Assembly: GCF_023074185.1 (NCBI RefSeq)
Contig: NZ_JADPKY010000012.1
Span: 62,001 to 126,000, forward strand
Length of the DNA: 64,000 nucleotides
From: Bradyrhizobium sp. 132
GTDB lineage: Bacteria > Pseudomonadota > Alphaproteobacteria > Rhizobiales > Xanthobacteraceae
Reading direction: 5' to 3'
In this document: one piece after another, positions 27,460-36,882 of the stretch
How positions within the stretch are numbered: the first letter of the stretch is position 1
Layout: each line of letters opens with the position of its first letter
Notes under the pieces: model-generated
The model's input: only the letters and a program-made list of their open reading frames with translations
What the model was told of the DNA's origin: nothing
Databases searched by the model: none
Made by a program: the position numbers and the translations under genes

Positions 27460-30309
27460 ATGGACGGAATTTCATTGGGCCAAATGAGACTGGCGAAGAT
27501 GCTCAAGACCGATTCGCGAGAGCTGGACCTGTCCGCGACGACCGAGCGAAACACATTCCTGTCGACCTTGCCGGCCACCGCGTCGGACCGCACCGCAGCA
27601 TTGGCGATCGTCGGCGTCGCCTCGATCCTGTTCGCACTGGCCGTACCGTTCGCAGGTATCCCGCTGCTGCCTGTGCCAGCCTTCGTCGCGAGCTATCAAT
27701 CCGCCCTCGCCGCCGCGGACATCATCACCGCGCTCCTTCTGCTGTCGCAGTTTGCGGTGCTCCGGACCCGCGCACTACTCGTGCTAGCAACGGGCTATCT
27801 GTTCACTGCCGCGGCGGCCACATGCCATGCCCTCACCTTCCCGGGACTTTTCTCGCCGACGGGGTTGCTGCGTGCCGATCAGCAGACCGCGGTCTGGCTC
27901 TACATGATCTGGCACGGCGGCTTCCCGCTCTGCGTGCTGGCCTATGCCTGGCTGAAGGAGGCCGACGGCGGCACCAGGATCTCAGGCTCGGCAAGCAAGG
28001 CGATCTGCGCCAGCGCGCTCGGCGTCGTTGCGGTCACGATCGTCTTGACCTGGATCGTCACTGCCCAGCACGATCTGCTGCCGGTCCTGCTGCGCGATGG
28101 CCGTTATACGCAGCTCATGATCGGCGTGGTGTCCTTCGTTTGGTCCCTGAGCTTCGCTGCACTGGTCTCGCTGTGGTTCCGGCGTCCGCATTCGATCATC
28201 GACGTCTGGCTCATGGTCGTGATGTGCGCCTGGCTGTTCGACATCGCGCTGTCGGCGATCGTCAACGTCGCGCGCTTCGATCTCGGCTTCTACGCCGGCC
28301 GCTTCTACGGCCTCTGCGCAGCTACCTTCGTGCTTGCGGTGCTTCTGATCGAAAATGTCCGCCTCCAGGCCCACACGGTGGGCCTGGTCGGCAGGCTGCG
28401 CCAGCAGTCGGCATTGGATCGCGACTACTACGGCAAGCGCCTTGCCCTGTACGGCGCCGTCGTCGAATCCGCCAATGACGCCATCATCACGAAGACGCTC
28501 GACGGTGTCATCACCGGCTGGAACAAGGCCGCCGAACATCTGTTCGGCTATGCCGCCACGGAGGCCATCGGCAAGCCGATCGACATCATTGTGCCGGACG
28601 ACCGCAAGGCCGAGGTCAGGGGTATCCTGAACCGGGTCGGCGGCAACGAAACGATCGCCCAGCACGAGACGGTCCGCATCCGAAAGGACGGCCGTCGGCT
28701 CGACGTCGTGCTCAATATTTTTCCGCTCAAAACAGCTGGCGGAGAGATCATTGGCGCCTCCAAGATCGCCCACGACATCACGGAGGAGAAGCAGTCACGG
28801 GAGAAACTGCGCCGCGAGATCGAGGAGCGGCAGCGCATCTTCGAGACCTCGCAGGATCTCATCCTGGTCACCGACGGTTTTGGCAATTTCGTCCAGGTCA
28901 GCCCCAGCGTGAAGGATATCCTCGGATTCGGTCCGGAGGACATGGTCGGACACAGCGCAACCGAGTTCATCCATCCCGACGATCTCGACAGGACACGAAG
29001 CGAGATGCGCGCGGCGCGGCGCGGCGCCGTCAAGCGCAGTTTCGAGGCGCGCTACTACCACTACGACGGTCACGAGGTCACGCTGAATTGGATGGGCACC
29101 TGGTCCGATCCGGTCAAGCGCCATTTCTTCATCGGCCGCGACCTCACCGAGAAGCAGGCGGCCGAGGCGCAGTTCAGGCACGTCCAGAAGATGGATTCCA
29201 TCGGTCAATTGACCGGCGGTGTCGCGCACGACTTCAACAATGTGCTGACCGTCATCACCGGCACGATCGGCATTTTGGCGGATGCGGTCGCTGACCGTCC
29301 CGAACTCGCCGCCATCACCAAGTTGATCGACGATGCGGCCGAACGCGGCGCGCAACTGACCAAGCATCTGCTCGCCTTCGCCCGCAAGCAGCCGCTCCAG
29401 CCGCGCGAAATCGACGTCAACGCCCTGACGCTCGAGGCCGCAAAGCTCCTGCATCCCACCCTCGGCGAGCAGATCACCATCCTGCCGCAGCTCACCGAGG
29501 ATGCATGGCCGGCACTGATCGACCCGGGTCAGCTTTCCACCGCGATCCTCAATCTCGCGCTGAACGCGCGCGATGCCATGCCCGACGGCGGCACGCTGGT
29601 GCTGGAGACCCGCAACATCTTCCTCGACGACGGTTATGCCAGCATGAATCCCGACGTGCTGGCCGGCAATTACGTGATGATCGCCGTCAGCGACACCGGC
29701 TCCGGAATCCCGCCGGAGTTGATCGACCGGGTGTTCGATCCCTTCTTCACCACCAAGGAGGTCGGCAAGGGCACCGGCCTCGGGCTCAGCATGGTGTTCG
29801 GCTTCGTCAAGCAGTCCGGCGGCCACGTCAAGATCTACAGCGAGGAAGGCCACGGCACGAGCGTGAAGATCTACCTGCCGCGCTCGAGCGGCGTGCAGGA
29901 GACCGAGTTCGAGGCGCTCCAGAACGCGCCCGTCACCGGTGGCGACGAGAAGATCTTGATCGTCGAGGACGACGCGCTGGTGCGGCAATATGTCGTGACC
30001 CAGATCAAGCGCCTCGGTTATGCCGCCCTCGAGGCCGGCAACGCGGCCGAGGCCCTCATCATCATCGACTCCGACAAGGACATCGACCTGCTGTTCACGG
30101 ACGTCATCATGCCGGGCAACATGAACGGCCGCCAGCTCGCCGATGAGGCGGCGCGCCGGCGCCCCGACCTCAAGACGCTGTTCACTTCGGGCTACACCGA
30201 GAACGCCATCGTCCACCACGGCCGGCTCGATTCCGGCGTGCTGCTGCTGGCAAAGCCCTACCGCAAGTCCGAGCTCGCCAAGATGCTCAGGACCGCGCTC
30301 GCCGGTTGA
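27460..30309 (+). CDS. MASE4-PAS-PAS hybrid histidine kinase
   Basis: The roughly 949-residue protein begins with a MASE4-type membrane sensor of about eight helices (residues about 40-305; note YQSALAAADIITALLLLSQF and LTFPGLFSPTGLL). It continues with two PAS domains (about 330-450 and 460-570), a HisKA box IGQLTGGVAHDFNN, an HATPase with DTGSGIP and GTGLGLSMV, and a C-terminal receiver (about 830-945) with LLFTDVIMPGNMNG. The first ATG (27460) is chosen, but 27484 or 27499 is possible since no strong ribosome site distinguishes them. A single receiver gene lies divergently upstream. The signal sensed is unknown. Confidence 0.92.
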   Translation: MDGISLGQMRLAKMLKTDSRELDLSATTERNTFLSTLPATASDRTAALAIVGVASILFALAVPFAGIPLLPVPAFVASYQSALAAADIITALLLLSQFAVLRTRALLVLATGYLFTAAAATCHALTFPGLFSPTGLLRADQQTAVWLYMIWHGGFPLCVLAYAWLKEADGGTRISGSASKAICASALGVVAVTIVLTWIVTAQHDLLPVLLRDGRYTQLMIGVVSFVWSLSFAALVSLWFRRPHSIIDVWLMVVMCAWLFDIALSAIVNVARFDLGFYAGRFYGLCAATFVLAVLLIENVRLQAHTVGLVGRLRQQSALDRDYYGKRLALYGAVVESANDAIITKTLDGVITGWNKAAEHLFGYAATEAIGKPIDIIVPDDRKAEVRGILNRVGGNETIAQHETVRIRKDGRRLDVVLNIFPLKTAGGEIIGASKIAHDITEEKQSREKLRREIEERQRIFETSQDLILVTDGFGNFVQVSPSVKDILGFGPEDMVGHSATEFIHPDDLDRTRSEMRAARRGAVKRSFEARYYHYDGHEVTLNWMGTWSDPVKRHFFIGRDLTEKQAAEAQFRHVQKMDSIGQLTGGVAHDFNNVLTVITGTIGILADAVADRPELAAITKLIDDAAERGAQLTKHLLAFARKQPLQPREIDVNALTLEAAKLLHPTLGEQITILPQLTEDAWPALIDPGQLSTAILNLALNARDAMPDGGTLVLETRNIFLDDGYASMNPDVLAGNYVMIAVSDTGSGIPPELIDRVFDPFFTTKEVGKGTGLGLSMVFGFVKQSGGHVKIYSEEGHGTSVKIYLPRSSGVQETEFEALQNAPVTGGDEKILIVEDDALVRQYVVTQIKRLGYAALEAGNAAEALIIIDSDKDIDLLFTDVIMPGNMNGRQLADEAARRRPDLKTLFTSGYTENAIVHHGRLDSGVLLLAKPYRKSELAKMLRTALAG

Positions 30310-30367
30310 GCCTGCGGCATCCCTGCGATATCGCTGAAGCGATCGCCTTTCAGCCTGCGGAGCCGTC

Positions 30368-31366
30368 TTGAAAAACCTTCTCACCGATATCGCCGGCGTC
30401 CGCGTCGGCCATGCCGAGGATGCGAAACTCGCCTCGGGCGCGACCGCGATCATCTTCGACCAACCGGCGGTCGCGGCGATCGACATCCGCGGCGGCGGAC
30501 CGGGTACCCGCGAGGATGCCCTGCTCGATCTTGCCAGCACGCAAGAACGGGTCGATGCGATCGCGTTGTCCGGCGGCTCCGCCTTCGGGATCGAGACCGG
30601 CGGCGGCGTGCAGGCCTGGCTCGCCGAGCAGGGTCGCGGTCTTAATATCCGCGGCGCGGTGATCCCGCTCGTGCCGGGTGCGATCGTGTTCGACCTCCTC
30701 AATGGTGGCGACAAGGCCTGGGGGCGCTTCGCGCCCTATCGCGATCTCGGTTACGCCGCGGCCTTGGCCGCAAGCCACGATTTCGCGCTGGGCAGCGTCG
30801 GCGCCGGCCTGGGTGCCACCACCGCGACCTTCAAGGGCGGGCTGGGGTCAGCTTCCGCGGTCCTGGCCAACGGCATCAAGGTCGCCGCGATTATCGTCGT
30901 CAACGCGGTCGGCAGCGCCACCGTCGGCGACGGGCCGTGGTTCTGGGCAGCGCCATTCGAGGAGAACGGCGAGTTCGGCGGGCGCGGCCTGCCGTCCGCG
31001 TTCACACGGGACATGCTGGCGATGCGCATCAAGGGCGGGCTCGCCGCGACCGCGCGCGAAAACACCACGATCGGCCTCGTCGTCACCGACGCGACGCTGA
31101 CCAAGGCACAGGCCAAGCGGCTTGCAATGATCGCGCATACCGGGTTTGCCCGCGCGATCTATCCGGTGCATGCCCCGACCGACGGCGACGTGCTGTTTGC
31201 CGCCGCGACTGGCGAGAAGCCGGTCGAGCCGTTGGTCGGCCTCACCGAACTCGGCACGGTCGCCGCCAACGTGGTCGCGCGCGCGATCGCACGTGGCATT
31301 TACAATGCGACAGCACTGCCGTTCGCAGGGGCACTACCGGCGTGGAAGGATCGCTTCGGCGCGTAA
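30368..31366 (+). CDS. P1 family peptidase (DmpA/L-aminopeptidase type)
   Basis: The 332-residue protein has P1-family signatures: NLLTDIAGVRVGHAEDAKLASGATAIIF at the start, ALSGGSAFGIETGGGVQAWL at about residue 74, and NAVGSATVGDG near 180, where self-processing members are cleaved. Enzymes of this group release N-terminal residues or D-amino-acid esters. The start is probably TTG at 30368, placing the conserved NLLTD segment at the N-terminus. It is downstream of the hybrid kinase, apparently as a separate gene. Confidence 0.9.
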   Translation: MKNLLTDIAGVRVGHAEDAKLASGATAIIFDQPAVAAIDIRGGGPGTREDALLDLASTQERVDAIALSGGSAFGIETGGGVQAWLAEQGRGLNIRGAVIPLVPGAIVFDLLNGGDKAWGRFAPYRDLGYAAALAASHDFALGSVGAGLGATTATFKGGLGSASAVLANGIKVAAIIVVNAVGSATVGDGPWFWAAPFEENGEFGGRGLPSAFTRDMLAMRIKGGLAATARENTTIGLVVTDATLTKAQAKRLAMIAHTGFARAIYPVHAPTDGDVLFAAATGEKPVEPLVGLTELGTVAANVVARAIARGIYNATALPFAGALPAWKDRFGA

Positions 31367-31395
31367 GTAGCACTCGCATCTCGCAACACGTCACA

Positions 31396-31504
31396 CGTCA
31401 TCGCCCGGCGAAGACCGGGCGATCCAGTATTCCAGAGACGATAAATGATTGAACCGAAAGGCCGCGGCGTACTGGATGCCCCGTCTCCGCGGGGCACGAC
31501 GACG
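31396..31504. repeat. Palindromic intergenic repeat (CGTCATCGCCCGG type)
   Basis: A left half with CGCCCGG-CGAAGA-CCGGGCG hairpin and ATCCAGTA is mirrored by a right half with TACTGGAT and CCCCG-TCTC-CGGGG. CGTCATC and GACGACG form the ends. It lies between the convergent P1 peptidase and EF-hand genes and ends 27 bases from the EF-hand stop. Confidence 0.75.
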
Positions 31505-31530
31505 CAATTTGCGGAGGGAGAGCTTCTCGC

Positions 31531-32337
31531 TCACACGCTCATCGACATGGACGAGCCGGCAGCCGCTGAGGCGCCTTGCCCGTGCCCGCCTTGCCGCTGC
31601 ATCAACTGCGCAAACAGATCATAAGCCGAATTACCGGAGGCGCTGGGGGCGCCCGGGACCGTTGTCGACATCTTGAAGCCGTCGGTATAGGTGACGGTGG
31701 TGGTGGACGAGCCGTCGGCGCCGGTTGTCGTGGTCGAGGTCGAACCGCCGCTCGACTGCGAGGAAGCATCCGAACCGGTGCCGGACGCATCGCCCGCACC
31801 TTGCGCGCGATGGTGGCCGTGATGGCCGCTCTTCAGCGCCTTCGACATCTCGTCGAGGCTGACGCTGCCGTCGGAATTCGAATCCAGCTTGGAGAACACG
31901 TCGTCGGCCTGCGCCGTGTTGGTGCCGCCGGCACCCAGCGCATTCTCGAATTCGGACTTGGTGATCTTGCCGTCGCCGTCTCCGTCGATCTGCGAAAAAA
32001 GGTCCTTCAGCGCGGCGTCACGGCTCGTCGAGGACGTCGACGTGGAGGACGTGGGGTTCGACGAGGTCGAGCTGGCTGTGCTGCTCGTACTGTCAGAGGA
32101 CTGGCTCTGCGCGGCGAGCAACGCGTTCATCGTCTCCGGCGAGATCTTCGGATATTTGCCCGAATTGACCGAAGAGGTCGCGCCGCTGGTCGTGCTGTTG
32201 CTGCCGCTGTCGATCGCGAACGGATTGGTCGCGCCTTTCGAAGACCCCGTCTTCTGGGTCGACGAGGACGATTTCGAATTCGTCAGCGACTGGATCGCGT
32301 CGAGCGCACTCGATGCGGCACCAAGGGCAAACAACAT
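31531..32337 (-). CDS. Ser/Thr-rich EF-hand calcium-binding protein
   Basis: The 268-residue protein has a weakly hydrophobic start (MLFALGAASSALDAIQSL), a long Ser/Thr/Asn-rich region (about residues 20-105), and two canonical EF-hand loops at 118-129 (DGDGDGKITKSE) and 152-163 (DSNSDGSVSLDE). A Gly/His/Ser/Thr-rich tail ends with a SAYDLFAQLM helix and MSMSMSV. The ATG at 32337 has GGAG eight bases upstream; a longer open frame reaches 32517. It should bind calcium; export is likely from composition, but the N-terminus is not a clear signal peptide. Similar EF-hand proteins are common in Bradyrhizobium. Confidence 0.82.
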   Translation of the reverse strand: MLFALGAASSALDAIQSLTNSKSSSSTQKTGSSKGATNPFAIDSGSNSTTSGATSSVNSGKYPKISPETMNALLAAQSQSSDSTSSTASSTSSNPTSSTSTSSTSRDAALKDLFSQIDGDGDGKITKSEFENALGAGGTNTAQADDVFSKLDSNSDGSVSLDEMSKALKSGHHGHHRAQGAGDASGTGSDASSQSSGGSTSTTTTGADGSSTTTVTYTDGFKMSTTVPGAPSASGNSAYDLFAQLMQRQGGHGQGASAAAGSSMSMSV

Positions 32338-32589
32338 CGCAAAAACTCCAACCGATGCGGCATGCCGCGGCCAATGTCCTGGAGGTGACGTCAGCAAGCG
32401 CCGTGCCAGCGAAAAAAGCTCAATGAAATCCGCCTTCGCCGCACTTTGCACGGCCCGGGAACACCGGCAATTCATGCCGATCGCGGCAGAAATTTCCGCC
32501 CACAGAAAGCTCGCCACCCCTGCATTGCCCGGCTGAGAGGCCCATGTTAGGCGAGTTCATCTTTCACGGCCGCCACGGGAAACCGCGCT

Positions 32590-33291
32590 ATGACCCAAGC
32601 CTTCGCCCCCCGCCCCCTGGCAATCGCGCCCTCGATCTTGGCCTCGGATTTCTCCAAGCTTGGCGAGGATGTGCGCGCCGTGGACGCCGCCGGCGCCGAC
32701 TGGATCCATCTCGACGTGATGGACGGGCACTTCGTTCCGAACATTTCCTATGGCCCCGACATCATCAAGGCGATGCGCCCGCATACGAAGAAAATCTTCG
32801 ACGCCCATCTGATGATCTCACCGTGCGACCCCTTTCTCGAGGCCTTCGCGAAAGCCGGCTGCGACCACATCACCGTGCATGCGGAGGCAGGTCCGCATCT
32901 GCACCGCTCGCTCCAGGCGATCCGCGCGCTCGGCAAGAAGGCCGGCGTTTCGCTCAATCCAGGCACGCCGATCAGCGTGCTCGAATACGTCATCGACCTC
33001 GTCGACCTTGTGCTGGTGATGTCGGTCAATCCCGGCTTCGGCGGCCAAGCCTTCATCCCCTCCGCGATCGGCAAGATCCGCGATATCCGCGCGATGACGG
33101 CAGGCCGTCCGATCGACATCGAGGTCGATGGCGGCGTCGGTCCCGACGTCGCAGGTCTCCTGGCCGCGGCTGGCGCCAACGCCTTCGTCGCCGGCACGTC
33201 CGTGTTCAGGGGCGGCACGCAGGAAGCGTACAAGACCAACATTGCCGCGATCCGCAACGCGGCCGCAGGCGCACGCGGCGAAGCGATCTGA
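32590..33291 (+). CDS. rpe: Ribulose-phosphate 3-epimerase
   Basis: The 233-residue TIM-barrel enzyme has the RPE signatures [29 protein letters not shown] (about residues 36-49), [16 protein letters not shown] (about 140-149) and EVDGGVG. It interconverts ribulose 5-phosphate and xylulose 5-phosphate in the pentose phosphate and Calvin cycles. It stands alone here, with no cbb genes in the window. It is divergent from the EF-hand gene. Confidence 0.96.
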   Translation: MTQAFAPRPLAIAPSILASDFSKLGEDVRAVDAAGADWIHLDVMDGHFVPNISYGPDIIKAMRPHTKKIFDAHLMISPCDPFLEAFAKAGCDHITVHAEAGPHLHRSLQAIRALGKKAGVSLNPGTPISVLEYVIDLVDLVLVMSVNPGFGGQAFIPSAIGKIRDIRAMTAGRPIDIEVDGGVGPDVAGLLAAAGANAFVAGTSVFRGGTQEAYKTNIAAIRNAAAGARGEAI

Positions 33292-33442
33292 GGCGTCACG
33301 CGCTTTCCGCGAATGAGCGGCTTCTACGGATGCTGCGACGCGCAATGCCTAAAATTGCAATCTTGATCCGTACTCCTCCGGGCTTCCCTGATTCGCGCAA
33401 ATCACCGCTAGTGATTCTTGCCTGTTTTCGCGGGAGCACATC

Positions 33443-33577
33443 ATGACGACGACCCTGGTTTGGACTGGCGTGGCGTTGTGGCTTGGTTTCAGTGCGTTTG
33501 TTGTGTTTGGGCCGTCGGCCGGACCGGTGCAGGTCCCGGCATGTTCGTTGCGTACCACCCGTCGCCATTGGATCTGA
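33443..33577 (+). CDS. Possible 44-residue membrane peptide
   Basis: The ORF encodes 44 residues starting MTTTLVWTGVALWLGFSAFV, a single hydrophobic helix, with GGGAG six bases before the ATG. Short one-helix proteins of this form are common in Bradyrhizobium. Its 3' end overlaps another ORF (33541-33762) in a different frame, so the pair may be a frameshifted single gene. The gene is plausible, but unproven. Confidence 0.45.
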   Translation: MTTTLVWTGVALWLGFSAFVVFGPSAGPVQVPACSLRTTRRHWI

Positions 33578-33762
33578 CGCAAGTGCAATTCGCGCTCGTG
33601 AAGCGTCAGCCGAAGCGCAGGCGCCGCATTCCGCGGCGCCCGCACCCGGACCTCGATTATTTCTTCGGCCGGCTCGAACGCTCCGAAGGCGAGATGCGCG
33701 ACGACACCGGGCCCGAAGCGGCGGACCTGGATCACCCGCTCCGGTCGCCGCGCCGGCATTGA
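33541..33762 (+). CDS. Possible 73-residue basic protein
   Basis: The frame runs from ATG 33541 (MFVAYHPSPLDLTQVQFALV) through a cluster KRRRRIPRR to a DLDYFFGRLERSEGE helix. Codon third positions are mostly G or C, as in real genes of this genome. It lacks a good ribosome site and starts inside the preceding small ORF, in another frame, so it may be the frameshifted tail of that gene. Confidence 0.4.
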   Translation: MFVAYHPSPLDLTQVQFALVKRQPKRRRRIPRRPHPDLDYFFGRLERSEGEMRDDTGPEAADLDHPLRSPRRH

Positions 33763-33783
33763 ATTCTTTTCTGGACCAAGCAC

Positions 33784-33966
33784 ATGAAGCCGCACTGCCC
33801 GAACTGCCTGAAGGAAATGACCAAGGCATCCGCGTCGCGTAACCTCTTCAACTGCGAGCCCTGCCGCGAGCTCATCCAGTTCTTCGGCGGCAGCGCGGAT
33901 CACGGCGAGCCCGGCCCCCAGTTCTCCTGGCCGATCCGCCGCAAGCGCTCCGCCCACGCGGCCTGA
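33784..33966 (+). CDS. 60-residue zinc-ribbon-like protein
   Basis: The 60-residue protein has two CxxC pairs, C5/C8 (HCPNC) and C24/C27 (CEPC), spaced as in small zinc ribbons, followed by an LIQFFGG segment and a basic end. It probably binds one zinc ion. It lies 21 bases after the basic ORF and is convergent with the kinase-USP gene. Its function is unknown. Confidence 0.65.
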   Translation: MKPHCPNCLKEMTKASASRNLFNCEPCRELIQFFGGSADHGEPGPQFSWPIRRKRSAHAA

Positions 33967-33991
33967 ACCTTCCAGCATCCAGAGCACGGCC

Positions 33992-35416
33992 CTATCTGGC
34001 CTCCTCGCCCGCATCCGCAGCCAGCCGCGGCGGCCGCACCACGGTGACAGTGCAGGCCGCTTCCGAGGCCACCTTGGCCGAGACGCTGCCGAGCAGCGTG
34101 CGGCGGAACGAGCTCTGCCGCGCGCCGATGATGAGGTGGTCGACCTGGTTGACCTCGGCGAATTCCAGGAGCGCCGCAGCGGGATCGACCGCTTCCAGCA
34201 CATGAACCGACAGCCGGCTCTCATCCAGCTTGAGCGGCGTCGCCCAATGCCTCAGCGCCACCAGGCGGTCAATATGCTTGTTGGAGCCCTGCTCGTCGAG
34301 CGTCCGATCGATCGCGATCCGGTTGAGCTTGAGCACGTTGACGCAAGCGAGCCGCGCCGACGGCAGCGTCGCGAGAATGCGCTCGGTGGTGACGCGCAGC
34401 GCCTCGTTCAGCTCCGGCGCGCCTTCCACCGTCTCGAGCGCAACCGCGAGGATCGGACTCGATGCGATTTGGGCTGCGACATCCGATTTCGCGTGGGGCG
34501 CCATGACACCCTGGTTGAACCGGCGGCGCCAGGCGACGCTGAGCGGATCGCGCTTCAGCCGCTCCGAACGCGCGGTGAGCTTGATCTGGTCGGGATGGGC
34601 GAGATCGAACGCGAGCTGTGACGCCGTCGGATAGCGCCACACCGGCTCGATCTCGAGGCACCTCAGCACGACCTCCTGGAGCCAGGGCGGATAGTCGGCG
34701 CGTAAGCCGCGCGGCGGGTACGGATCGCGCCACAGCCTCCTCCTCATCGCACGCAGCGTCTCGCCCTCGCCAAAGGGACGCTCGCCCGTCGTGAAGAAAT
34801 AGAGCAGCACGCCGAGCGAAAACAGATCACTGCGCGGATCATCGCGCACGCCTGACAGCCGTTCCGGCGCCATATAGGGCGCAGTGCCGTAAGGCAGGCG
34901 GAATTCCTCCTGCAGCAGATCCGGCAGATGGTTGTGGTGCGACAGGCCATAGTCGATCAGCACGGCCTCGCCGCTCTCGCGGAACATGATGCTGCTCGGC
35001 TTGATGTCGTGGTGGATCACGTTCTGCCGGTGCAAATCGGCGAGCCCCGTCGCGATCCTGGCGACGAGCCGCCGCGCCTCGTCATACGGCAGCGGCAGGT
35101 CGGGCAATCGCTTGTAGAGCGTGGTCCCGGAGATGCGCTCGATCACGACATAAGCCTGGTGGGCGAAATCGCCGGTGCCGAAACATGAAGGTACATGCGG
35201 CCCGGCCAGCCGCGGCAGGATCATCATCTCCATCTCGAAGGAGACGATCGCCGCGGGGTCCTCGCCCTCCGACACCCGCGGTATCTTCATCAGCAGCGAC
35301 ACGTCGATGCCGGGATGGGTGACCGTCCACAGCGTCGCCATCCCGCCGGCATGGACGCATTCGCCGATAGTGTAGCCGTCGATCTCTGCGCCTGATTTGA
35401 CCAGGGGTTTCGGCAT
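33992..35416 (-). CDS. Ser/Thr protein kinase fused to a universal stress protein domain
   Basis: The 474-residue protein has an Hanks-type kinase (about residues 14-300) and a C-terminal USP domain (about 340-474). Kinase elements are the ATP lysine K44, an E61/E63 helix-C position, catalytic HHD (D137), DYG (155-157) in place of DFG, and APE. The catalytic-loop Asn is replaced by Ser (S142 in HDIKPSS), and the glycine loop is weak (ECVHAGGMA). The USP part keeps the ATP-type GARQ..GSVS motif. It starts 5 bases after the metallophosphoesterase stop, suggesting a kinase/phosphatase pair. Confidence 0.9.
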   Translation of the reverse strand: MPKPLVKSGAEIDGYTIGECVHAGGMATLWTVTHPGIDVSLLMKIPRVSEGEDPAAIVSFEMEMMILPRLAGPHVPSCFGTGDFAHQAYVVIERISGTTLYKRLPDLPLPYDEARRLVARIATGLADLHRQNVIHHDIKPSSIMFRESGEAVLIDYGLSHHNHLPDLLQEEFRLPYGTAPYMAPERLSGVRDDPRSDLFSLGVLLYFFTTGERPFGEGETLRAMRRRLWRDPYPPRGLRADYPPWLQEVVLRCLEIEPVWRYPTASQLAFDLAHPDQIKLTARSERLKRDPLSVAWRRRFNQGVMAPHAKSDVAAQIASSPILAVALETVEGAPELNEALRVTTERILATLPSARLACVNVLKLNRIAIDRTLDEQGSNKHIDRLVALRHWATPLKLDESRLSVHVLEAVDPAAALLEFAEVNQVDHLIIGARQSSFRRTLLGSVSAKVASEAACTVTVVRPPRLAADAGEEAR

Positions 35417-35421
35417 CGCCT

Positions 35422-36162
35422 CTAGCGCCCCTGCGACAGCCGGTCGGCAAGCCAATGCGGCAGGCCGTTCTCGCGGATCCGGTTCGCGGCCGTCTCGACA
35501 TCGTAGGGCGCGCGGCAATAGGTGATCTGGCAAGAGACCGTGTCGAACAGCACGAAAGCGGCGGATGGATCGCTATCGCGTGGCTGGCCGACCGAGCCGA
35601 GCACCGCAAGCCATTGCCGCCCGCGCAGCAGCGGTATGGAGACGTCGGTCTTGGGCACCAGGCCCGTCATCTTCGCCGTCACCGACATCGAATAGATCGC
35701 CGGACGGTGGATGTGGCCGCAGAACGTGACATGGGCCGGCGTCGCGATCAGGCTCTTGGCGGCGTCCGCCGTCGATCGGACATAGTGCCAGCTTCGGGGG
35801 CTGGAGGCTTCCGAATGCACGAACAGGCGATCGCCGTCCTGCACCAGCATCGGCAATTCCGCCAGGAACCGGCGCTGCGCGGTGTCGAGCCGGCCGCGGG
35901 TCCATTCGATCGCGATCTGCGCCTCGGCATTCATCGTCTCGGCCGAGGAATTGACCGCCTGGTCATGGTTACCGCGCACGGCGACGGCGCCTTGGGCAAC
36001 CAGCTCCATCGCGGTATCCACCACCCATTCCGGATCGGCGCCATAGCCGACGAAGTCGCCGAGCAGGATGAAACGCTCGGCGCCACGCGCCCGCGCGACC
36101 TTCAGGCACGCCTCGAACGCCTGCCGGTTGCCATGGATATCCGAGAAGACAGCGAGAAGCAC
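35422..36162 (-). CDS. Calcineurin-like metallophosphoesterase
   Basis: The 246-residue enzyme has all main motifs of the family: SDIHGN (D8, H10), GDFVGYG (about 36-42), GNHD (about 63-66) and CGHIHRP (about 146). It probably binds two metal ions and removes phosphate from a protein or nucleotide. It ends 5 bases before the kinase-USP start. It may reverse the kinase's phosphorylation, but a nucleotide or other substrate is equally possible. The start at ATG 36162 begins the catalytic domain. Confidence 0.92.
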   Translation of the reverse strand: MLLAVFSDIHGNRQAFEACLKVARARGAERFILLGDFVGYGADPEWVVDTAMELVAQGAVAVRGNHDQAVNSSAETMNAEAQIAIEWTRGRLDTAQRRFLAELPMLVQDGDRLFVHSEASSPRSWHYVRSTADAAKSLIATPAHVTFCGHIHRPAIYSMSVTAKMTGLVPKTDVSIPLLRGRQWLAVLGSVGQPRDSDPSAAFVLFDTVSCQITYCRAPYDVETAANRIRENGLPHWLADRLSQGR

Positions 36163-36276
36163 GCACCCTCCACCCCAAATGTCTTGTCGGAAGCCGATAA
36201 GGCCAAATTGAGGGACGTCAAGATGCCTCTGCGCGGTTCGGTTTTCCAGGGGGTCCCTGCGGCGAGGGTGAAGGGC

Positions 36277-36882
36277 CTATTGCTCGTCCTTGGGCGGCAT
36301 CCGGGGTGGCGGCACAGGGGTGAAACCGGCGCCTTGCGCGCCGGCCTGCGGAGCGCTGAACTCGCCGGTCGAGGAATCGCCGCCGCTCGTCTCCATGATG
36401 GTCTTGGGCGTCACATATTCCCGGACCATGTCGATGAGGCTGCCGTCGCCGCCGCCGAAATCGGCGGCGCGGCCGCCTTGCGGATGTCCCAGCGCGATCT
36501 CGTTCTCCGCTGCATGGGTCTTGTCGGCCAGCCTGTCGTTGTAGGGGATGCGGAAGGCTCGGGGGATGCCGCTTGGGCGATTGTCCTCATCCAGTTGCTC
36601 GACCCACAGATAGATCGAGCCGGGATCGCCCTCCAACGAATGCGGCTCGACGATGCGGGACTTCAGCAGCTTGAAGTTCCCCGGCAGCCGATCGGCGCTG
36701 GCCCAGCCGAGCAGCCCGCGCATTTCCGTGAAGCTCACGACATAGAACGCACTGGTCACGACCACCGCGACTGCCTTGAACGACCAGTGCAGCCGCGCAT
36801 AGACCAGCACGATCAGCAGCAGCGCGCCGATGACGGTGTAGGCTATCGATAGCGTGAGGATGATCGTTTGCAGGCTAGTCAC
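36277..36882 (-). CDS. Membrane-anchored protein of unknown function (third gene of ExbB-like set)
   Basis: The 201-residue product has two hydrophobic segments (about residues 6-27 and 35-50), then a soluble domain (LWVEQLDEDNRPSGIPRAFRIPYNDRL) and a Gly/Pro-rich tail ending PVPPPRMPPKDEQ. It starts with GTG (GAGGG upstream) and overlaps the preceding gene by 8 bases. I recognise no domain. Tight overlap with the ExbB-like and second membrane gene indicates a single complex. Confidence 0.82.
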   Translation of the reverse strand: MTSLQTIILTLSIAYTVIGALLLIVLVYARLHWSFKAVAVVVTSAFYVVSFTEMRGLLGWASADRLPGNFKLLKSRIVEPHSLEGDPGSIYLWVEQLDEDNRPSGIPRAFRIPYNDRLADKTHAAENEIALGHPQGGRAADFGGGDGSLIDMVREYVTPKTIMETSGGDSSTGEFSAPQAGAQGAGFTPVPPPRMPPKDEQ

